DNA of 49,114 nt, taken from JALQUL01 sp964556425. Its GTDB lineage: Bacteria; Pseudomonadota; Gammaproteobacteria; Burkholderiales; Burkholderiaceae_C. Under the pieces are notes generated by a model that saw nothing but the letters and a program-made list of their open reading frames with translations, had not been told where the DNA came from and did not search any database. The translations under genes were made by a program, and so were the position numbers. The stretch covers positions 1-49,114 of the forward strand of contig CAZKWC010000019.1 of NCBI GenBank assembly GCA_964556425.1, in the 5' to 3' direction. Each line of letters opens with the position of its first letter. Position 1 is the stretch's first letter. Shown one piece after another: positions 34,761-42,988 of this stretch.

Positions 34761-37121
34761 ATGAAGTTAACTCAAGCAAAAGATCAGCCTGATAACTTCC
34801 ATCAACCTGCTCTTCAAGTAGAGCCAAAGTCAGCTCCTTCTCTATTAGAACCCACTATTGAACAAGAGCTAGATTCCAAAAAACTACTCCAAGATCAAGA
34901 TCAAGACCAAGCCCAATTGACTAGTCAAAAAAACCTTGCGCAAGTCAATGCTACACGTGAACGGGTATTACAAGAGGTGGCCGCTCTGCCTAATTTGCCG
35001 GGTGTGTATCGTTATTTTGATGAACAAAATGTATTGCTGTATGTGGGAAAAGCCAATGATTTAAAAAAACGGGTCAGTAGTTACTTTCAAAAAGATCATG
35101 GTGGTAGTCGTATTGGTCATATGGTGACTAAAATTGTAAAACTCGAAACCACAGTGGTGCGATCTGAAGCCGAGGCTTTATTATTAGAGAATAACTTAAT
35201 CAAAACGCTTAGCCCAAAATACAATATTTTATTTAGAGATGATAAAAGTTATCCGTATTTAAGACTAACCGCAGCAGTAGCACTACAACAAAAAAAATCA
35301 GCCAAAGCCAAGGCAAAAAACAAGTCAAAAGTGATTCAGCAAGCTAACTCTAACTCTAGTGTTCACACTCAGTCTATTGGCTCATCTTCTTTAGTTGAAG
35401 AAGATAAAACTGCAAAAACGGTGGGTTCCAATGTTGCTGCGCCAAAATTTGTCGCTCATGATTATTCTAGATTAGCCTATTACAGGGGTGCAGTTAATAA
35501 AAACGATTTGTTTTTTGGCCCTTATCCTAGTGCTTGGGCGGTTAAAGAAACCATTTTGTTATTACAAAAAGCCTTTTTACTGCGAACCTGCGAAGATACT
35601 ATTTTTGTGAATCGGTCTAGGCCCTGTTTGTTGTATCAAATCAAGCGTTGCTCTGGCCCTTGTGTAGGTAAAATTGACGAAGCAAGTTATTGGCAAGATG
35701 TACAAAATGCGGCGGCATTTTTGCAAGGTGATGTAGCGCAGGTCTTGGCTAATATGCAAGATCAAATGATGACGCATGCCGAAGCCTTAGAGTTCGAGCA
35801 AGCTGCTCAAATTCGCAATAAAATGAGTGCTCTGTCTAAAATTATGCATGAGCAATCTATAGAGACTATTTCCGATAGAGATGTCGATATTATTGCAGTG
35901 GTTTTACAAGGCGGTAGAGCCTGCGTTAATTTAGCAATGGTCAGGGGAGGCCGGCATTTAGGCGATAGGCCATTTTTTCCTACGCAAGTAGATGGTGGCC
36001 TGTTAATGGCTATTGCCCATCAAGAAGACACCAGCCCCACTACTGAAGAAGTCCTTCACCCTAACACAGCTGCTTTAACTACTCAAATAGAGGCCATTAC
36101 GACGTCAACCGATGTCGCTGATATCAAGCACCAAGACAATAAGTTAAACGATTTAAAAACCTTGGAGGCGCAGGTTTTACAAGCTTTTGTGGCGCAGCAT
36201 TATCAAGATGTACCCTTGCCAGACAAGATAATTACCTCGGTCGCAGTGGCTCAAGACCTGCATTTTGCTTTATGTGAGCAAGCCGGTAGAAAAATTCATT
36301 TTGTTCACCAGCCCCGTGAACAACAAAAAATTTGGCTTGAAATGGCCTTGCAAAATGCCCAAATTCAATTGGCAAAATTATTAAGTGAAGAAGGCTCACA
36401 ACAAGCCCGAACCAAGGCTTTGGTGGATGCCCTAGATATAGCGGTGGAATCTAATGACCACTTTAGAGTGGAGTGTTTTGATATTTCTCACACTGCTGGA
36501 GAAGCTACACAAGCTTCTTGTGTAGTGTATGAAGGACATCAAATGCAAAGCTCTCAGTATAGACGTTATACCATTGAGGGCATTACGGGAGGGGATGATT
36601 ACGCAGCCATGAAACAAGTTTTAATGCGTCGTTATAGTAAATTAGCCGAAGCAGTGAAGTTAGGTGAGGGTAAATTACCCGATCTAGTTTTAGTGGACGG
36701 TGGTAAAGGGCAAATTTCTATGGCTAAAGAAGTATTTGAAAGTTTAGACTTAGATTTAAGTCTATTAGCTGGGGTAGAAAAAGGCGAAGGACGAAAAGTA
36801 GGGCTAGAAGAGCTAGTGTTTGCAGATGGTCGAGAAAAAGTTTATTTAGGCGCTAACTCGGCTGCCTTAATGCTAATTGCACAAATTCGTGACGAGGCAC
36901 ATCGATTTGCAATTACTGGAATGAGAGCAAAAAGGGCCAAAACTCGCACAGGCGGAAGTCGATTAGAAGACATTGATGGCATTGGACCCAAACGTAGGGC
37001 TGCATTATTGCAACGTTTTGGGGGTGTTAGAGGGGTGTCTTCTGCCAGTATTGACGATTTAAGCAAAGTCGAGGGTATTTCCGTCGATTTAGCAGAGAAA
37101 ATTTATGCTGCTTTGCGTTAA
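34761..37121 (+). CDS. uvrC: Excinuclease ABC subunit C with low-complexity expansions
   Basis: UvrC makes both incisions in nucleotide excision repair. From the ATG at 34761 it is 786 residues, well above the roughly 600-700 of most relatives; earlier in-frame starts exist at 34731 (ATG) and 34713 (TTG). A 65-residue Gln/Asp-rich leader precedes the GIY-YIG domain (PGVYRYF at about 80, LLYVGKA at about 93). A Lys/Ser/Gln-rich insertion (about 171-234) follows LRLTAAVA. A UVR helix pair (EALEFEQAAQIRNKMSAL), another Thr/Glu-rich insertion near bases 36005-36170, the RNase H-like half (ECFDISHTAGEATQASCVVY) and C-terminal helix-hairpin-helix motifs (IDGIGPKRRAALLQRFGG) complete it. The frame is intact. 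Confidence 0.93.
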   Translation: MKLTQAKDQPDNFHQPALQVEPKSAPSLLEPTIEQELDSKKLLQDQDQDQAQLTSQKNLAQVNATRERVLQEVAALPNLPGVYRYFDEQNVLLYVGKANDLKKRVSSYFQKDHGGSRIGHMVTKIVKLETTVVRSEAEALLLENNLIKTLSPKYNILFRDDKSYPYLRLTAAVALQQKKSAKAKAKNKSKVIQQANSNSSVHTQSIGSSSLVEEDKTAKTVGSNVAAPKFVAHDYSRLAYYRGAVNKNDLFFGPYPSAWAVKETILLLQKAFLLRTCEDTIFVNRSRPCLLYQIKRCSGPCVGKIDEASYWQDVQNAAAFLQGDVAQVLANMQDQMMTHAEALEFEQAAQIRNKMSALSKIMHEQSIETISDRDVDIIAVVLQGGRACVNLAMVRGGRHLGDRPFFPTQVDGGLLMAIAHQEDTSPTTEEVLHPNTAALTTQIEAITTSTDVADIKHQDNKLNDLKTLEAQVLQAFVAQHYQDVPLPDKIITSVAVAQDLHFALCEQAGRKIHFVHQPREQQKIWLEMALQNAQIQLAKLLSEEGSQQARTKALVDALDIAVESNDHFRVECFDISHTAGEATQASCVVYEGHQMQSSQYRRYTIEGITGGDDYAAMKQVLMRRYSKLAEAVKLGEGKLPDLVLVDGGKGQISMAKEVFESLDLDLSLLAGVEKGEGRKVGLEELVFADGREKVYLGANSAALMLIAQIRDEAHRFAITGMRAKRAKTRTGGSRLEDIDGIGPKRRAALLQRFGGVRGVSSASIDDLSKVEGISVDLAEKIYAALR

Positions 37122-37237
37122 GCTATAGGTAATTGATCAAAATTATATTTTGGTTGGAATTAGCCTTCATTAAGAAACCTCTTAATGGCACCGCCTCAAT
37201 AATGCAATTTTGCTTGCTTCATGACAATATAGAAAAT

Positions 37238-37801
37238 ATGTTTTTTACATTACCCACCATTCTTACTTGGTCCCGCATTGTGGCAATACCACTCATCATT
37301 GGTGTGTATTATTTGCAAATTCCAGACCAACAGCGGAATTTAATTTCAACTATTTTGTTTGTATTATTTGCCTTAACCGACTGGCTAGATGGTTTTTTGG
37401 CCCGCAAGCTCAATCAAACTTCCTCATTTGGTGCGTTTCTAGACCCGGTCGCTGACAAATTTTTAGTCTGTGCCAGTTTATTAATTTTGGTACATTTAGA
37501 TAGGGTTAATGTTTTTGTAGCCCTTATCATTGTTGGCCGAGAAATTGCCATTTCCTCACTTAGAGAATGGATGGCACAAATTGGAGCCTCTGGTAGCGTA
37601 GCCGTACATGCCATAGGTAAAATTAAAACAACGGTTCAAATGGTGGCTATACCATTTTTACTTTATAACGGTACTTTGTTTGGCGTTATTGATACCCTGC
37701 AGTGGGGTGAATGGCTCATCTGGGCTGCGGCTATTTTAACTATTTGGTCTATGGTGTATTACTTGCAAAAAGCACTTCCCGAAATTAAAAAAAGAGCTTA
37801 A
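37238..37801 (+). CDS. pgsA: CDP-diacylglycerol-glycerol-3-phosphate 3-phosphatidyltransferase
   Basis: A 187-residue membrane enzyme that makes phosphatidylglycerol phosphate, the first committed step to phosphatidylglycerol and cardiolipin. The CDP-alcohol phosphotransferase motif DGX2ARX8GX3DX3D is exact: DGFLARKLNQTSSF, then GAFLDPVADK. There are about five helices. The ATG at 37238 (MFFTLPTILTWSR) matches the family start; a TTG at 37133 would add 35 residues without homology. It follows uvrC, as in many proteobacteria. Confidence 0.95.
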   Translation: MFFTLPTILTWSRIVAIPLIIGVYYLQIPDQQRNLISTILFVLFALTDWLDGFLARKLNQTSSFGAFLDPVADKFLVCASLLILVHLDRVNVFVALIIVGREIAISSLREWMAQIGASGSVAVHAIGKIKTTVQMVAIPFLLYNGTLFGVIDTLQWGEWLIWAAAILTIWSMVYYLQKALPEIKKRA

Positions 37802-37819
37802 TGCAACAGTTCATATTCA

Positions 37820-38707
37820 ATGTTCAATTCTCAAAATACAACTCTGCGATTATGGGTTAATCGGTTTATTATTCCTGCGGTATTTGTATTTATTTGGAGT
37901 GCAGGTTTTGTAGTCGCACGGTATGCAATGCCTCACTCACCACCCATGTCTTTTTTGGCGGTGAGGTTTTTTTGTTCACTTATCGCCTTTGCTATTTGGG
38001 CTTATTTTAGTGGTGTGCAATGGCCACAATCCAAAAGCCAGACTATGCATTTATTGGTAGTCGGTGCCCTCATGCAGGTAGGTTATTTAGGTGGTGTTTG
38101 GTCTGCCGTCAGACTAGGTATGGGGGCTGGTTTATCGGCACTTATTACTGGTTTACAGCCAATTCTGACCGCTATATGGTTTAGCTATGTGGGCTCTAAA
38201 ATTTATCCTAAACAATGGTGGGGTTTGGCATTGGGTTTTTTAGGTGTCATTTTAGTTTTAAGCGACAAGTTAGCGCACTCAATTGAAGCGACCCCCTTAA
38301 GTTTATTTTTTATAGTATTGGCACTTGCCTGCATCACGATTGGTACTATCTATCAAAAGCATTTTTTAAAATCACAAGACGTAAGAGTTGCCAACACCAT
38401 GCAATTTCTAATGGCATTTGTGATTGCATTGCCCTTGGCACTTCTAGAAAAAGAAACGATGCACTGGAACATCGAGTTAGCTGGCGCAATGATTTGGTCG
38501 GTGCTGGTCTCTACTCTTTTGGGCGCCTCTTTACTCTATGTCATGATACAAAAAGGCGCCACCTTATCGGTTACTAGTTTGTTCTACTTAGTTCCCCCAG
38601 TGGCAGCTTTTATGGCCTTTGTGCTGTTTCATGAACCACTAAGTTTAAAAATTATTTTGGGTACTGTTATCACTACCTTGGCAGTAGCCCTAGTGGTTAG
38701 AACTTAG
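37820..38707 (+). CDS. EamA/DMT-family transporter
   Basis: A 295-residue membrane protein with about ten helices in two EamA repeats (about residues 12-140 and 155-292). The first repeat opens WSAGFVVARYAMPHSPPMSF, typical of this family; the second ends in a helix rich in Thr, Leu and Ala. Such proteins usually export amino acids or other small metabolites, but the substrate is unknown. It lies 18 bases after pgsA and 43 before the tartrate dehydrogenase gene, so cotranscription is possible. Confidence 0.85.
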   Translation: MFNSQNTTLRLWVNRFIIPAVFVFIWSAGFVVARYAMPHSPPMSFLAVRFFCSLIAFAIWAYFSGVQWPQSKSQTMHLLVVGALMQVGYLGGVWSAVRLGMGAGLSALITGLQPILTAIWFSYVGSKIYPKQWWGLALGFLGVILVLSDKLAHSIEATPLSLFFIVLALACITIGTIYQKHFLKSQDVRVANTMQFLMAFVIALPLALLEKETMHWNIELAGAMIWSVLVSTLLGASLLYVMIQKGATLSVTSLFYLVPPVAAFMAFVLFHEPLSLKIILGTVITTLAVALVVRT

Positions 38708-38750
38708 TAATTAAAGATCAAAAATTATTTATTATTAAAAAGTGCGTTAT

Positions 38751-39851
38751 ATGACTAAAAATAATTCCAAAAAAAGTATTGCAGTAATAGCCGGTGATGG
38801 TATTGGTAAAGAAGTCATGCCTGAAGGTTTAAAAGTTTTAAAGCGTATTTCGGAAATTTGTAACTTACCTCTAGAGCTAGAAATTTTTGATTTTGCAAGT
38901 TGGGATTATTACGAAAAACACGGGCAAATGATGCCCAATAATTGGCGAGAATTATTGCAAGATAAAGACGCCATATTTTTTGGTGCGGTAGGCTGGCCAG
39001 CCAAAATACCAGATCATATTTCCTTGTGGGGTTCTTTATTATTGTTTAGAAGAGAATTTGATCAGTATGTGAACTTAAGGCCAGCTCGTTTAATGCCCGG
39101 TGTGCAGGCTCCCTTAGTGCGCCGAGACGGTAGTCCTAGGCAAGCTGGTGAAATTGACATGATGATTGTGCGTGAAAACACCGAGGGCGAATACTCCAGT
39201 ATTGGTGGCAAAATGTTTGAAGGCACCGACCGTGAAATTGTCATGCAAGAAACAGTTATGAGCCGAGTAGGAGTGGATAGAATTTTAAAATATGCTTTTG
39301 AGTTAGCACAATCTAGGCCTAATAAACACCTTACCAGTGCTACCAAGTCCAATGGCATTTCAATTACCATGCCTTATTGGGATGAGCGTGTTAAAGCCAT
39401 GTCAGCTAACTATCCTGATGTTAGAGTGGACCAATATCATATTGATATCTTAACCGCCCATTTTGTATTGCGCCCAGAAATGTTTGATGTAGTGGTAGCC
39501 AGTAATTTGTTTGGCGACATACTTAGTGATTTAGGTCCCGCATGCACAGGCACTATTGGTATAGCGCCTAGCGCCAATATAAATCCTACAGGTAAGTATC
39601 CATCATTGTTTGAGCCAGTACATGGCTCGGCACCCGATATAGCAGGCAAGGGAATTGCGAACCCGGTGGGACAAATTTGGAGTGCCGCTTTAATGTTGCA
39701 ACATTTGGGTTACCAAGAAGCGCACGATAAAATTTTTAAAGCGATTGAATTTGTTTTAGACCCAGCCAACCAAGCGCCACGAACTCCAGATTTAGGTGGT
39801 AGTTCCAAAACAACCGAAATGGGAAATGCCATTTTAAATCGTTTAATCTGA
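38751..39851 (+). CDS. Tartrate dehydrogenase / D-malate dehydrogenase-like decarboxylating enzyme
   Basis: A 366-residue member of the isocitrate/isopropylmalate dehydrogenase family. The N-terminal IAVIAGDGIGKEVMPEGL and the catalytic region NTEGEYSSIGG are present. The metal and NAD region NLFGDILSDLGPACTGTIG is followed by LFEPVHGSAPDIAGKGIANP. The substrate-loop sequence WGSLLLFRREFDQYVNLRPA fits the TtuC tartrate dehydrogenase/decarboxylase branch rather than LeuB. Substrates in this branch are tartrate and D-malate. An in-frame GTG at 38742 is an alternative start. The nearby tct transporter could supply the substrate (inference). Confidence 0.85.
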   Translation: MTKNNSKKSIAVIAGDGIGKEVMPEGLKVLKRISEICNLPLELEIFDFASWDYYEKHGQMMPNNWRELLQDKDAIFFGAVGWPAKIPDHISLWGSLLLFRREFDQYVNLRPARLMPGVQAPLVRRDGSPRQAGEIDMMIVRENTEGEYSSIGGKMFEGTDREIVMQETVMSRVGVDRILKYAFELAQSRPNKHLTSATKSNGISITMPYWDERVKAMSANYPDVRVDQYHIDILTAHFVLRPEMFDVVVASNLFGDILSDLGPACTGTIGIAPSANINPTGKYPSLFEPVHGSAPDIAGKGIANPVGQIWSAALMLQHLGYQEAHDKIFKAIEFVLDPANQAPRTPDLGGSSKTTEMGNAILNRLI

Positions 39852-40107
39852 ATGCCAATCATTTAAAGAGTAACTGAGTGTTTACGTGTAATATTACCAA
39901 CTAAAGTTTTATTTTTTAAATAATCACCACAATAATTACGTTTTCTAGCAGGACTCCCTCATTTACAGGCTAGAATCTCATCTTTTGGTACTGAAGTAAT
40001 AACTCAACAGCTGTGGTGTTTATTACTTTCTTTAGCAGTCATGCTAGTGGGTGAGACTTTATTCACTTTTAGTGTAACAAGCTCCTCCCCAAGGTCCCAA
40101 CTTTTTG

Positions 40108-40137
40108 AGTTAGTTAAAATTAACTAACTGCTATAAT
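40108..40137 (+). promoter_or_regulatory. hupB promoter: extended -10 with palindromic operator-like spacer
   Basis: TATAAT (40132-40137), preceded by TG at 40129-40130, gives a perfect extended -10. Just upstream, AGTTAGTTAA (40108-40117) and TTAACTAACT (40120-40129) form a perfect inverted repeat separated by AA. The palindrome fills the usual spacer and -35 positions, and no good -35 exists. It looks like a repressor or activator site, but the protein is unknown. Confidence 0.6.
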
Positions 40138-40145
40138 TTCAGAAC

Positions 40146-40150
40146 AAGGA
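40146..40150 (+). promoter_or_regulatory. Ribosome binding site fixing the GTG start of hupB
   Basis: AAGGA lies 8 bases before the GTG at 40159. Confidence 0.7.
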
Positions 40151-40158
40151 AAATCACT

Positions 40159-40431
40159 GTGAATAAATCAGATTTAATCGAGCACATCGCCAAAGAAGCG
40201 GATTTGTCTAAAGCATCTGCAGCTCGCGCCCTTGATGCCTTTGTATCAGGTATTACAGAAACTTTGAAACAAGGTTCTGAAGTTTCTTTAGTCGGTTTTG
40301 GTACTTTTGCTGTTGGTGATCGCGAAGCACGTACTGGTCGTAACCCACGTACTGGTGAAGCGCTCGAGATCAAAGCAGCAAAAATTCCTAAATTTAGGCC
40401 TGGTAAAGGCCTGAAAGATGCGTTAAACTAA
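40159..40431 (+). CDS. hupB: DNA-binding protein HU-beta
   Basis: A 90-residue histone-like protein that bends and compacts DNA as a dimer. The family start NKSDLIEHIAKEADLS and the DNA-binding arm signature GFGTFAVGDRE, then ARTGRNPRTGE, are complete, ending in PGKGLKDALN. The start codon is GTG, supported by AAGGA. It is followed by tRNA-Val and ppiD, a conserved order in betaproteobacteria. Control is probably through the extended -10 promoter and its palindrome. Confidence 0.97.
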   Translation: MNKSDLIEHIAKEADLSKASAARALDAFVSGITETLKQGSEVSLVGFGTFAVGDREARTGRNPRTGEALEIKAAKIPKFRPGKGLKDALN

Positions 40432-40446
40432 CAAGTCTTATAAGTG

Positions 40447-40522
40447 GGGTGCTTAGCTCAGTTGGTAGAGCGGCGCTCTTACACGGCGTAGGTCGGCGGT
40501 TCGAGACCGTCAGCACCCACCA
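40447..40522 (+). tRNA. tRNA-Val (anticodon TAC)
   Basis: 76 bases with encoded CCA. The acceptor arms are GGGTGCT (40447-40453) and AGCACCC (40512-40518). The anticodon loop CTTACAC has TAC at 40480-40482. The T-loop TTCGAGA is present. It lies 15 bases after hupB and before a terminator. Confidence 0.96.
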
Positions 40523-40539
40523 CCACTTAACCATCAAAC

Positions 40540-40568
40540 AGGCGAACCCCATTGAGTTCGCCTTTTTT
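40540..40568 (+). terminator. Intrinsic terminator after tRNA-Val
   Basis: The stem AGGCGAAC (40540-40547) and GTTCGCCT (40556-40563), with an 8-base loop, is followed by six T. It should end the hupB/tRNA-Val transcript just before ppiD. Confidence 0.88.
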
Positions 40569-40588
40569 GTTTCAGCGGATACTAAAAT

Positions 40589-42529
40589 ATGTTTGAATTT
40601 TTTCAGCGTCATAGAAAAATTGGTCAGTGGGCATTGGTTCTTTTAATCGTGCCCGCATTTATTTTGATTGGTGTAGAGGGCTATAATTCCAGTCAAGATG
40701 CTGGTCCAAAAGTGGCCGAGTTTAAGGGTGGTGTCGTAACTGAGGTTCAGTTTAAAGCCGCTTTAGACCAAGAAATTAGCCGAATCAAATCGTCTAATCC
40801 AAATGTAGATGTCAAACTAATCGATACTCCAAAATTTCGTGAGTCTCTTTTAGAGCGTATGGTGCTTGAAAAAATCCAAGCATCAGCTGCCACTGACAAA
40901 CATTTTGTAGTAACAGATGCTGCTTTAGCTAAAGCACTCATGACGCAACCTGAAATTGCCGGCTTAATTGGCCCAGATGGCAAACTAGATGCAGCAAAGT
41001 ACAAAGAGTTATTGGCTTCTGCTCAAATGACCCCAGAAATGTACGAGGCACGTGTACGTGCTAGCTTGGCTTCTAATCAAGTCATTGCACCTTTACAGTC
41101 TTCTAGCTTTAAATCAACTACTTTAAGCGACTTAAGCGTTCAGGCATTTTTGCAGCAACGTGAAGTACAAACTGCCCTAATTAACCCAGCAGATTTTGTT
41201 GCGCAAGTCAAATTAACAGATGCCGATTTAGAAGCTTATTACAAAGCTAATTTATTAAAGTTTCAGTCCCCTGAACAAGCAGACGTTGAGTTTGTGGTGC
41301 TTGATCAGGCAGCAGTGAGTAACGCTATCGTCTTAGATAACGCTGCACTTAAAGAACATTTTGAAAAAAATAAATCGCAATATATGGGTAATGAAGAGCG
41401 TCGTGCTAGTCATATTCTTATCTCTGCCGAAAAATCAGCAAGCAAATCGGTTAAAGATGCTGCCAAAGCAAAAGCGACCGCTTTACGTGAACAAGTACTC
41501 AAAGACCCTGCATCTTTTGCAAAAGTAGCCAAAGCTAATTCACAAGACCCAGGCTCTGCAGCCAATGGTGGTGACCTCGACTTTTTTGGTAAAGGCGCCA
41601 TGACACCTCCTTTTGAGCAAGCCACATTTGCACTTAAAAAGGGTGAAATTAGTGCCGTCATTGAAACCGATTTTGGCTACCATATCATTCAATTAACCGA
41701 CGTAAAACCAGGTAAAGAGCGCACTTTTGAAGAGGTATTGCCAGAGTTGCAAGCAGAGTTCCGTCGTCAAAAAGCTACTACTGCCTATGCTGAGCAAGCC
41801 GAGAAATTCTCTACTATGGTTTACGAGCAAGGCGACTCATTAAAAGTTGTAGCCGATAGCCTCAAATTAAAACTCGAAACCATTTCCGGTTTAGCAAAGA
41901 ATGCTCCACAAGCTGCTCCAGGAACTGAAGCAATTGTGAATAATCCAAAGTTTATTGAAGCCGTTTTTTCCGCTGAGTCTACCTCTAAAAAGAAAGCTTC
42001 TGAAGCCATTGATTTAGGTGCCAACAAATTGGTTTCTGTTCGTGTGATTAAATACCAAGCAGCTGCAGCTATTCCATTTGCGCAAGTGAAAGACAAAGTG
42101 TCACAAACACTTACCCAAATTCGTGCAGTTGAACTGGCGAAAAAAGATGGTGTTGCCAAATTAGCCCAAGCCAAAGCAAAACCTGAATCGGTTGCATTTG
42201 GTGCAGCTGTTTTAACAAGCCGTAGTCAAGCACAGGCACAAAATCAAAATCCAAAAGTGATTGAAGCGGCTCTTACCCTTGACGCTAAAAAATTACCAGC
42301 TATTACAGGTGTTGATTTAGGCGACCAAGGTTATATGTTAGTAAAAGCCAATAAAGTGGTGGTAGATGCTGCTGCCAATGCTCAGGTCACTGCTCAATTG
42401 TCACAACAATTAGCTCAAGCTTGGGGTGAAGTAGAATCTCAAGCCTACATTGATAGCCTTAAAAAGGACTACAAAGTTCGCTTGATTAAGACAGCTTCAA
42501 AACCAGAGAAAGAAGAAAAGGCTCAATAA
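40589..42529 (+). CDS. ppiD: Periplasmic folding chaperone PpiD (SurA-like, parvulin domain)
   Basis: A 646-residue protein anchored in the inner membrane by one N-terminal helix (about residues 14-31, after a basic FFQRHRKIGQW). A SurA-type N-terminal chaperone region (about 35-230) follows. The parvulin domain spans about 268-367, with RRASHILIS, NGGDLDFFGKGAMTPPFEQA and ETDFGYHIIQLTDV. The C-terminal part is Ala/Lys/Gln-rich. PpiD sits at the Sec exit and helps newly exported proteins fold; its parvulin domain is often inactive. The order hupB-tRNA-ppiD supports the name. Confidence 0.93.
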   Translation: MFEFFQRHRKIGQWALVLLIVPAFILIGVEGYNSSQDAGPKVAEFKGGVVTEVQFKAALDQEISRIKSSNPNVDVKLIDTPKFRESLLERMVLEKIQASAATDKHFVVTDAALAKALMTQPEIAGLIGPDGKLDAAKYKELLASAQMTPEMYEARVRASLASNQVIAPLQSSSFKSTTLSDLSVQAFLQQREVQTALINPADFVAQVKLTDADLEAYYKANLLKFQSPEQADVEFVVLDQAAVSNAIVLDNAALKEHFEKNKSQYMGNEERRASHILISAEKSASKSVKDAAKAKATALREQVLKDPASFAKVAKANSQDPGSAANGGDLDFFGKGAMTPPFEQATFALKKGEISAVIETDFGYHIIQLTDVKPGKERTFEEVLPELQAEFRRQKATTAYAEQAEKFSTMVYEQGDSLKVVADSLKLKLETISGLAKNAPQAAPGTEAIVNNPKFIEAVFSAESTSKKKASEAIDLGANKLVSVRVIKYQAAAAIPFAQVKDKVSQTLTQIRAVELAKKDGVAKLAQAKAKPESVAFGAAVLTSRSQAQAQNQNPKVIEAALTLDAKKLPAITGVDLGDQGYMLVKANKVVVDAAANAQVTAQLSQQLAQAWGEVESQAYIDSLKKDYKVRLIKTASKPEKEEKAQ

Positions 42530-42570
42530 GCTTGCAACAAGCTTAAAAAAGCGAAGTTATTTTTTCTCAT

Positions 42571-42606
42571 AAAAAAAGCCCAGTCCATTAATGGCTGGGC
42601 TTTTTT
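42571..42606 (+). terminator. Intrinsic terminator of ppiD
   Basis: AGCCCAG (42577-42583) pairs with CTGGGCT (42595-42601), with further pairing inside (CCAT/ATGG). An A run precedes the stem and six T (42601-42606) follow. Confidence 0.9.
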
Positions 42607-42760
42607 ATTAATGTTAATTGATGATGCCGTTTGCATTTTTTGGGACTTAAACATAATATCCTCAGATCTAAAAATTGGATTCATCACTTGTGGTAGTAAC
42701 GTTGTTTTTTCGGTGATTTGCAAATAACAATTAATATTGAAATGCACAAGGTTAAGACTG

Positions 42761-42775
42761 CTTTGCTTTGCTTTG
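42761..42775. repeat. Short tandem repeat (CTTTG) x3
   Basis: Three exact copies of CTTTG, flanked by ACTGC and GCAGT that could pair. It is noncoding and near the tRNA-His terminator. Three copies are too few to imply function. Confidence 0.6.
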
Positions 42776-42791
42776 CAGTGAAGCATAGACG

Positions 42792-42825
42792 AAAAAAAAC
42801 CTGCTTTGAATAAAAGCAGGTTTTT
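42792..42825 (-). terminator. Intrinsic terminator of tRNA-His (minus strand)
   Basis: A 13-bp stem (42795-42807 with 42813-42825, core CCTGCTTT and AAAGCAGG) and a 5-base loop. The A run at 42792-42799 becomes a T run on the minus strand, just downstream of tRNA-His. It could also work in the other direction. Confidence 0.88.
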
Positions 42826-42831
42826 AAATCT

Positions 42832-42908
42832 TGGGGTGGCTGATGGGGCTCGAACCCACGACAACAGGAATCACAATCCTGGACTCTACCAACTGAGCTA
42901 CAGCCACC
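42832..42908 (-). tRNA. tRNA-His (anticodon GTG)
   Basis: 77 bases including the encoded CCA. On the minus strand it starts GGTGGCTG, the first G being the extra G-1 of histidine tRNAs, and ends CAGCCACC plus CCA. The anticodon is GTG (plus-strand 42872-42874). The T arm reads GTGGGTTCGAGCCCCAT. Confidence 0.96.
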
Positions 42909-42921
42909 GTTTGAAGCTGTT

Positions 42922-42927
42922 ATTGTA
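42922..42927 (-). promoter_or_regulatory. Putative -10 element of tRNA-His
   Basis: On the minus strand TACAAT lies 13 bases before the tRNA 5' end, a sensible position for a -10. No good -35 was found, so this is tentative. Confidence 0.3.
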
Positions 42928-42988
42928 ATAGCTTTTTTGCCTGTTTTTACATACATAGAAAAAAAATTAATTAAAAATTTTCAAACAC

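Larger units (their letters stand above)
39852..40158. other. 307-base intergenic region before hupB, with paired segments
   Basis: There is no credible coding frame. AAGTAATAA (39994-40002) pairs with TTATTACTT (40020-40028), and TCTCA (39977-39981) could pair with TGAGA (40052-40056) outside it. A 10-base palindrome GTAATATTAC lies at 39888-39897. The last 50 bases hold the hupB promoter. The rest may be a small RNA or the 3' end of the preceding transcript; nothing recognised. Confidence 0.4.
42530..42831. other. Intergenic region between ppiD and tRNA-His holding two facing terminators
   Basis: This 302-base stretch has the ppiD terminator at one end and the tRNA-His terminator at the other. 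The 185 bases between them (42607-42791) have no supported gene. They contain a short CTTTG triplication at 42761-42775. The open frames drawn here run through tRNA-His and are not real genes. Confidence 0.6.

Noticed and set aside
40394..40646. Open frames across tRNA-Val
   Set aside because: They overlap the tRNA and its terminator on either strand and have no domain.
42761..42775. (CTTTG)x3 as a phase-variation tract
   Set aside because: It has only three copies, is noncoding and lies between two terminators, away from any promoter I can support.
42523..42956. Two small minus-strand open frames around tRNA-His
   Set aside because: Both run through the tRNA gene and its terminator. The peptide translated from the tRNA is a well-known artefact of this kind.
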